Shown piece after piece: positions 57,601 through 64,000 of a stretch of 64,000 nucleotides of DNA (within the stretch, counting starts at the first letter, position 1; each line of letters opens with the position of its first letter). A program made the position numbers and the translations under genes. The stretch comes from Amoebidium appalachense. Taxonomy: Eukaryota; Ichthyosporea. The notes beneath the pieces were generated by a model. That model did not search any database. It was not told the origin of the DNA and was given only the letters and a program-made list of their open reading frames with translations. The stretch spans positions 16,182,001 to 16,246,000 of the forward strand of contig CAVNZM010000002.1 in assembly GCA_963693365.1 (NCBI GenBank). Reading direction: 5' to 3'.

Positions 57601-57834
57601 CCCACCTGCATCTATTGAAGGACGTATGTGTGTGGGTGGTGGGGGGAGGGGGGGAGGGGGGAATGGGTGGGTGTGAGAATGTGTGTGTGTGAGGGGGGGA
57701 GGGGGGGGGGGTAAGAATAAGATTTGATGCCCTAACCCGATTGGTTGAATGCTCATCGAACAATACCTGCAGAGCGCAACGTAGGGGACACCAGCCTGGG
57801 TGAGTCGTCCGATTCAGATGATGAAGGCAAGTAA
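49618..57834 (+). CDS. Multi-KH RNA-binding protein with a long disordered centre, 12 exons
   Basis: Exons: 49618-49751, 51402-51555, 51928-52077, 52318-52428, 52755-52889, 53200-53275, 53416-55377, 55931-56001, 56225-56323, 56746-56851, 57222-57308 and 57773-57834. The sum is 3147 nt and 1048 residues, all GT-AG and in phase. KH1 spans exons 1-2: RFYIPDELCGLLIGRSGQTI (GRSG is the GxxG loop), then ALEEETSTNIHV and LITIEG. KH2 spans exons 3-4: FFIPNWAVSLLIGPNGSTIR (GPNG loop), then SFNVRIT and ERRITMAGHKEAI. Exon 7 (about 650 codons) is Pro/Ser/Thr-rich and probably disordered. Its end plus exons 8-9 (IPISKYLYDSF, VNGQQLQLSV, INLKGEPSLVMAASDRV) look like a third, divergent KH-type fold without a GxxG loop. 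The C-terminus is acidic (GESSDSDDEGK). KH domains bind single-stranded RNA. No named family is recognised. The start at 49618 is the first ATG of that exon; upstream exons remain possible. Confidence 0.8.
50115..50190. repeat. Poly-C tract in KH gene intron 1
   Basis: Interrupted C from 50117 to 50186. A second C tract lies at 50695-50732 in the same intron. The 1.65-kb intron otherwise looks unique. Confidence 0.9.
51570..51660. repeat. Poly-C / CA / poly-C tract in KH gene intron 2
   Basis: C run 51570-51597, CA repeat to about 51617, then C again at 51627-51651, starting 15 bases after the exon 2 donor. Similar short C tracts lie at 52506-52539 and 52587-52604 in intron 4. Confidence 0.9.
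55385..55500. repeat. C-rich tract immediately after the exon 7 donor
   Basis: Near-pure C with T and AA interruptions starts within 10 bases of the donor at 55378. Reading through it would add a Pro-rich tail, so the open frame extends falsely past the splice site. A poly-T run follows at 55731-55757. Confidence 0.85.
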
Positions 57835-59136
57835 TCCCCCCTTTTCAAGCCAGCATATCATGATGTAATTCAACATGTACATGCATGCTGTTGCCTTGTT
57901 GCGCTGTGTCAATGCCGTGTATCTGAGGTATGTTCAATATCCAACAACCCTTGTGCTGGTGGCAGTAAAAGAATTGCAGTGTGATGCAGACAGCTTATGG
58001 AGCTGCAACGAATACAGCTTTACAGGGGACATATATATGCAGGCATTCTCTCATTTATTGCCCACACCCACACAGTGAACATCTCTTTGGCGCCTTGCAA
58101 AGCAACCATTGGTCATCAACCGACCCTTGCCCCCCAGTGAAATTAGGTAGTCTCTCTCTCCCCCTCCCTCCCCCCTTCCCCCCCCCCCCCCCCCCCCCCA
58201 AAACACACACACACACCTCACCCCCACCCCACCACCACCACCACCACCACCACCACACATGCACACATGCATATGCATGCGCGCGCACTCGCGCATGCGC
58301 ACATGCACACGTACACACACACACATGCGCACGCGCGCACGCACAAACACACACACACACAAACACACATGGTTCTCTCCCGTCGAAAACCCCTCCTCCT
58401 CCCTCCCCCTCCTCCCCTCCCCCCTGCCCCACCCCCTCGCCCCCTCTTCTACCCTAATACAACATTTTACCCCACTGATTTGGTCCCAACACATAGTCGA
58501 TGTGTTACACTCCTGGGTTAAACATCCTGTTTCGATCTGTGTGCATTCAGCTTACGTTCCCCCTGACGTGTTCTTACAGCCTGGCATGCCTTATGTTCCT
58601 ATGGTGGCCTTGACTATCTGGCCTTTATGCACAAACCAAGTACACTATTAACATCATTTGCAGCAGGTTGTGTGTAATTATTGCCCTTCAACGAGTCTTC
58701 AACGTGCGCTGCAAGCTGCAGCCCACATTTATCAGCTACCAACTACAAAGTTCGTTACAATAAATCTAGGAAACCCAGAACTCTGTCGATGATGTGGAGC
58801 TCCAACGATTGCCCCCCTCCCCTCTCCCCCCCCCCTCCCCCCCCCCCCCCCCTCCCCCTCCCCACCACCACCACCACCACCACCACCACCTCCCCACCTC
58901 CGCTCCTCCCCTTCCCCCCCAACTTTCCCCCCCAACCCCAACCCCAACCCCCCAACTCCACAACGTTAACCCCATTTTAAGTCCAAAAACAGCAACAACA
59001 CGCATGTCCGAAACAAAAACAACACGCATTCACACAGCCAGACACATATCACCACATTCGTCCACCACCCACTCACACACACCCGTCATTCCTGCCTCAC
59101 CATTCCTCCTCCTCCCCCCGCCCCCCTCCCCCTCCC

Positions 59137-59202
<66 letters not shown>

Positions 59203-59916
59203 GGGCCCTTCTCACCTCTGCTTCCACGGCAATGTCCTAACGAAACAGCTACACCAGCGCTTCAAGTTCCTTCCGCCCATGTGTTTTGCAAACACGTAGT
59301 CGATATTTCAAGCACTTGTATGGCCTATATATCTACCACTGAATGATTATGTATTAGCTGGCATACACTTTTCACGGAACACAGGCAAGGCAAAAACGGG
59401 GTGTGCATTCCCCTCCCCCCCCCCCCCCCCCTCCCCCCTCCCTCCCCCCCCCCCCCCCTCCCCTTGCCCCCCCCCCTCCTCCTCCTCCCCCTCCCCGCCC
59501 CCACGACCATATCATGCAACCACCATCGCCACCAGTCTGCCACCACCGTCACCACGTACATGCGCACCCCCTCCGCCCCTTTCCCACCCATCCAACCAAA
59601 AATCTCAAAACAAAAAAGAGAGGATGTGTGCCACTGGGTGGGTGGGTGGGTGGGTGGGTTTGTGGGTGGGTGGGTGGTGGTAATGGTGGTGGTGGTGGTG
59701 GGGGTGGTGGTGGTGGTTGGGGGGGGGGGAAGGGTTTGGGGGGAGGGGGGGGAGCCGGGGGGAGGGGGGGGGACTTTAACCCGCATGTGACCACCTGCCC
59801 GTGTTACTTCTACATATAATACATGCGGGTGGGCAATCTCCGGAGATACCGTGTACAATGGGGACGTGAAAGAGGTAAACCTTAAAGTAGAAGGGTTGGG
59901 GGGATTTTTGGAGGGG

Positions 59917-59961
<45 letters not shown>

Positions 59962-60263
59962 CTGAGATCAGACGATACGATGACGGGATCTGGAGTTTGA
60001 TAGACGGAGATATATGATAAAGCTGGAACCGAGAGCCTAAAGCAAGAGGAAAGTGAAATTCAAAAGGGGATTATAGTCATACAAACGAGGCGCTCCAGAC
60101 ACAAGACAGAGTCGAAAGGAAGAGTTTGGGCAGCATATGAAGGAGAAGCTAAAGGAGGTGGGCTGGTAGGGAGACGTACAAATGCAGCCTGACGTACAAT
60201 GTTTAATAGTCAGTGATGGTGTGTGTGCACGTGCCTATGCGTACTTCTGTGACTGAGTGTGTG

Positions 60264-60313
<50 letters not shown>

Positions 60314-60459
60314 GGGGGGGGGGGGGGGGGGGGCTTCATTTAAAAAGCCCGAGATTGTGGGAACACCACGAGAGTAATGGGAAAAAAGGCAGTCTGAGGA
60401 TTCCGAAGGGGAAGCGGTTGTGTACCGTGTGGTGGCGGTGGTGGTGGTGGTACCGGTGT

Positions 60460-60513
<54 letters not shown>

Positions 60514-61236
60514 CTATTCTCATTATGGTACGGCCGGGACACGGTGGAATTTAATCTCCTTTTTGCACAGGATTTATAAAAGTACGTTCAGGTATTACTT
60601 CACACGTGTAGAATTATATACATGTCACTTCACTGAAGTTGACACCTCGCAGTATCGATATCATTTTACATTAACTACACAGCATATAACAAATCACACT
60701 AATATCAATCCGCATTCTGGCATTATTCATACAACACAATCCATTTGTGTCTGCTGCCTACAAGCCACTACATTCATGCTGTCTACAAGCATCGATATCT
60801 CTGGCTCATGTTATTACAAACATGTATTACATCAACTGATAATGCAATAATACATAAGTAATACTGCAATAATACACTCAGTTTCACATATCCGGTACTA
60901 CCACCATACCAGCACACGAGTTAAGGATAATATCGACGGTGCCATGTTTGGGGTGATGTGTATGCACGCATTGGGTGGCATGCCCTAGGTATCCGCATGT
61001 GTTGTTAACAGGCAGCGCGTGTTGTGTAGCTGTTGTTGTGTGGAATCTCTCTAGGGTGACCAATAATTTGTTTGCTTGGTCCACATGTGGGACGTAACAG
61101 AATACTCGAGTGCGACAAGTGCAGGAGAGGTTGAAGTGGGGTGAGCGCAAGTAAGGGGCTTTTTCTGTGGGGTAAGAGCGCCGGGGGAGGGGGGGGGGGT
61201 AGGGGGGAGGGGGGGAGGGGGAGGAAGGAGAGGGAG

Positions 61237-61267
<31 letters not shown>

Positions 61268-61397
61268 ATCAGTGTACAGACACGAGAAACGCCCCAAACA
61301 ACAGGACCATTTCAGAAATAACGAGGAAGGAACCTCAGACAAGAGAACAAACGAAGCCAACGAGGCACCTCATATTTTCCTTCGTAGCCTAGAAGCA
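57835..61397. other. Convergent intergenic region between the KH and DysF genes
   Basis: Contains both 3' flanks and many repeats: C runs (58178-58199, 58832-58852), CA and mixed purine/pyrimidine repeats (58200-58375), CCA units (58862-58890), CCCCAA units (58926-58953), GGGT and GGT units (59636-59720), the C run at 59138-59200, G runs (59923-59960, 60478-60512) and G-rich DNA at 61182-61267. Unique AT-rich sequence lies at 60560-60900. No gene is supported. Confidence 0.55.
59138..59200. repeat. Poly-C tract of about 63 bases
   Basis: Uninterrupted C ending in CGGGGG, so the end makes a short C-to-G switch like the one at 306-387. Confidence 0.9.
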
Positions 61398-61759
61398 TTA
61401 GGACGCAGGGGCATTACCCCTCCACGAGGGGGATGTCTCCATGGGGCGCATGATGGGTGTCTGCCAGTCAAAGTCGAACGACTCTGGCTCCTTGTCGCTG
61501 GATTCTCCAAACGTGTCTACACTCATCTTGTCTGTGCTCATGTTGTATGCACTTGGCAGCAGTGTGACTGGGTGTGCCCCACCTGTGGACTTGTCATCCC
61601 CAGCCTGTGTGCGTGGGCATATCAGTCAGAACAGATACAGTGTGCATGGAGTGTGCCTGTGGGTGTGCGAACCTGTGCACTGTGTGTATACATGTGCTGG
61701 AGGGTAAGATTGGGACGTCCATGGAAGGGAGCCATAGAGGTCGGTGGTGGGTGTTGAGG

Positions 61760-61797
<38 letters not shown>

Positions 61798-61820
61798 CGT
61801 ACGTGCGTACATGCGAACGT

Positions 61821-61889
<69 letters not shown>

Positions 61890-61897
61890 TGTGTGTC

Positions 61898-61972
<75 letters not shown>

Positions 61973-61992
61973 GTATGTGTGTGTGTGCGTGC

Positions 61993-62068
<76 letters not shown>

Positions 62069-62887
62069 ACGCGCGTGCGTGTGTGGTTGTGCCGGTGGTT
62101 GTGGTTGTGGTGGTGTTGCTGGAGGGCTGCTATGCCAGGCATCAAGGTTGGCACGGCATATTTCAAGGACACGAGAAAAGTATGGAGCACAACGGATTTT
62201 TTAAACTCGATGGGGGAGAAAAAGGGACACAGGGGCTGCATACATGTGCCATACGTCGTCTTGTGCGGCGCCACTCTCTTCTGCGCACAAACCTCGTCTT
62301 GCCATCCTCCGCACCCCATGCCGTGGAGTCGGACACAAAGTTGAACGCATATCTGTGTGTGTATGGATAAGTAGTCATGTGGCTGTGCAAGAGAAGGGGT
62401 TGGAGTGTCGGGAAGGGGGGGCGGGGGAAGGAGGAGCGGGGAAGGAGAGAGCGGAGGGGAGGGGTTGGAAAGGGAGGGAGGGGAGGGGACAGGGGAAGAC
62501 AAAGAGGAGAAGAGGGGGAGGTGGGAAGGGGAAAGGGGGAAGAGAAGCAACAAGGGATATATGGACCGGAAAAAGACGTGGAGAAGACTCGAAAATTGTT
62601 CCATCCAACAGGGTTGGGTGACTCGGAGGCTGAATGTTGTTTTGGTTGATGAGAAACAGTGAGAGAGGGGGACGAGGCGGAGAGGAGGGGGGCAGGGGGG
62701 GGAGGGGAGGGGGGGGGGGGGGGGAGGGGGGGGGGGCTTGTTACACAATATGAAGTACGAGTCTACAACAAGAATAAAGGTTGCAGGATATTGATCGGCA
62801 TTCAAAACCTATCCCCAAAGATTCAAACATAAGCAGAGCCCATCCTAGAGTTCAAATGCCCGGAGCAGGGATCGAAAGGGGGGAGGA

Positions 62888-62922
<35 letters not shown>

Positions 62923-63156
62923 GGGGAAAGGGGGAGAAGAGGAGGGGGGGGGGGGGGGGGGGATGGAGTTTTTTTGGGGAGAGAGAAGAGGGGGAGGGGG
63001 GAAGGGGGGAAGGGGCAATCTACCTCCAGCCATTGGGGTCAGTGCGGAACAGAGGGTCCTCCCTGTCTGTCTCCACTACCACCCGCCACCCACCCACCCA
63101 CTCCCAGTCCTCTCCTGGCAGCACTACCTCGTCCTGCCGCAGCTGCAAAGAAAACC

Positions 63157-63194
<38 letters not shown>

Positions 63195-63475
63195 GGGGGA
63201 GGGGGGGGAGGGGGGGAGATGGAAATGGGGAGGCGAAAAAGAAAGTGGGTTGTCATGAGTAAGAAAGCAACGACTTCTACCCCCCATCCTCCCGTTCTCT
63301 TCTTTTCATCCCCTCGTTTTCTCTTCCCCCCTACCTCGTCGTGTGCATGTGGACGTGTACGAGGGGGTGGCTGTTTGGCTTCTTTCCCTCCTTTTTGTTC
63401 TTTTTTTCTTTTCTTTCTTTCTTTTTTCCTTTTCCTTTTCTTTTTTTCTTTTTCTTTTTTTTGGGGGGGGGAGAA

Positions 63476-63514
<39 letters not shown>

Positions 63515-63625
63515 CTTATATAAATGGTTACACAATTATAAAGAAAAAAGAAGGGAATGAGAAGAGGAAGTCGGGTGATGGGAGGAGAGAAGGTGAAATG
63601 GGTTGGGTGAGAGGGGGGGTGGGGT

Positions 63626-63676
<51 letters not shown>

Positions 63677-63880
63677 GAGGGCATAGATACCGTCCAAACC
63701 AAGGACAGGAGGGAGGGAAGGCAGGTGGTCAAAGAAGGGCCGTGGGGAAAGGGGAGTGGGGGGGGGGGGGGGGGGGGGGTTGGGAATAAGCGCACCTGCT
63801 CACCCTCTGCTGAGGTCCAGGCGGGCGGGTCTGCCGGCAGGTTTGCTTCATTCCAGCCCCCCCAGGGCCACGGCTTATAT
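61398..63880 (-). CDS. DysF-domain protein, last 4 exons (5' part beyond the window)
   Basis: Minus-strand exons are 63880-63796, 63142-63024, 62352-62255 and 61582-61398, giving 161 C-terminal residues, in phase with GT-AG introns. The first visible exon has YKPWPWGGWNEANLPADPPA and WTSAEGEQ, the DysFN pattern (R-x-x-W-x-x-GW...LP.D...W). The next two carry LPGEDWEWVGGWRVVV, RTDPNGWRY and FVRRREWRRTRRR, the DysFC pattern (W.W...W.V...D..GW.Y ... RRR.W.R). DysF domains occur in ferlins, TECPR1 and fungal peroxisomal-membrane peroxins (Pex23/Pex30 group), and can bind membranes. Here the domain lies only about 50 residues from the stop, which fits a peroxin/TECPR-like layout better than ferlins, where it is internal; the family stays open. 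The tail is acidic (ESFDFDWQTP). An alternative last acceptor at 61604 would break the phase. The intron before the last exon holds a 300-bp GT array. Confidence 0.8.
61761..62067. repeat. (GT)n array of about 300 bases in the last DysF intron
   Basis: Long GT dinucleotide tract with a few interruptions (GCGTGCGTACGTGCGTACAT near 61792, CTGTGTGTCTGTCT near 61890). On the gene strand this is CA repeat between exons 3 and 4 of the visible part. Confidence 0.95.
62660..63000. repeat. Poly-G tracts in a DysF intron
   Basis: G-rich blocks at 62676-62736, 62880-62922 and 62945-62962. They lie between the exons at 62352 and 63024; no coding sequence is seen. Confidence 0.85.
63360..63780. repeat. 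T/C-rich tract and poly-G runs in a DysF intron
   Basis: A T-rich stretch with C interruptions (63382-63462) passes directly into poly-G (63463-63513). Further G runs lie at 63626-63675 (about 50 bases) and 63756-63779. Confidence 0.9.
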
Positions 63881-64000
63881 CTGTGGGCATAAAGAAATAT
63901 GTCGGTTACTCGTGCTCTATCTTCTACTATAATCTTTAATGACGCGCCACATGCTGTTTGCTCATACTCTATCTCCATGTGGGTCTTCTAACATCCTTTT

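Noticed and set aside
61583-61604. Last DysF exon starting at 61604 (acceptor CACACAG)
   Set aside because: It needs phase 0, but the preceding exon ends in phase 1; the acceptor at 61582 restores the frame.

Overview
This is a eukaryotic nuclear window. It holds multi-exon protein-coding genes with GT-AG introns, long intronic simple repeats and remnants of eukaryotic transposons. I saw no rRNA, tRNA or CRISPR array and no bacterial operon signals. The gene set fits a unicellular relative of animals (holozoan) or an early animal lineage: a Shaker-type voltage-gated K+ channel, a LYAR zinc-finger nucleolar protein, a GT31 (beta-1,3-galactosyltransferase-like) protein, a PDZ protein, a multi-KH RNA-binding protein and a DysF-domain protein. 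That placement is inference; I cannot name the species. For the five complete multi-exon models I chose splice sites by eye, and each summed exon length is an exact multiple of three with compatible phases throughout, which is good internal support.

Layout, left to right. 779-4043 (-): Kv channel, 3 exons. 4044-4776: shared head-to-head promoter region with two CCAAT boxes. 4777-11977 (+): a glycosyltransferase of 4 exons with two tandem GT31-like units, the second lacking the DxD motif. 11978-15253: simple repeats and unique sequence without a supported gene. 15254-15775 (-): single-exon PDZ protein. 17980-18454 (+): a TATA box and a short unrecognised ORF. 18670-20151 (+): a decayed Helitron fragment and a possible Helitron 3' end. 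21173-22876: very long GA and GT microsatellites. 22999-25619: a broken DIRS-like retroelement, RT/RNase H on the minus strand, between 162-bp direct repeats. 26351-31831 (-): LYAR, 5 exons. 32320-33480: a tandem duplication full of poly-G tracts. 35099-44120 (-): a 9-exon Gln-rich protein with an ankyrin-like C-terminal part. 44121-49617: mostly unique non-coding sequence with one ORF containing a frame-preserving internal duplication. 49618-57834 (+): 12-exon KH-domain protein. 61398-63880 (-): the 3' end of a DysF-domain gene that runs off the right edge.

The most distinctive genome-level trait is the density of long homopolymer C/G tracts (up to about 67 bases) and GT, GA and CT microsatellites. 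They sit almost entirely in introns and intergenic DNA and account for most of the apparent open reading frames. The genes look like unrelated housekeeping and signalling genes and do not form a cluster or pathway. I found no convincing undescribed multi-gene system. The strongest leads are the bi-domain GT31 protein, the large Gln-rich/ankyrin protein, the KH protein with a distant third KH-like fold, and the two transposon remnants.
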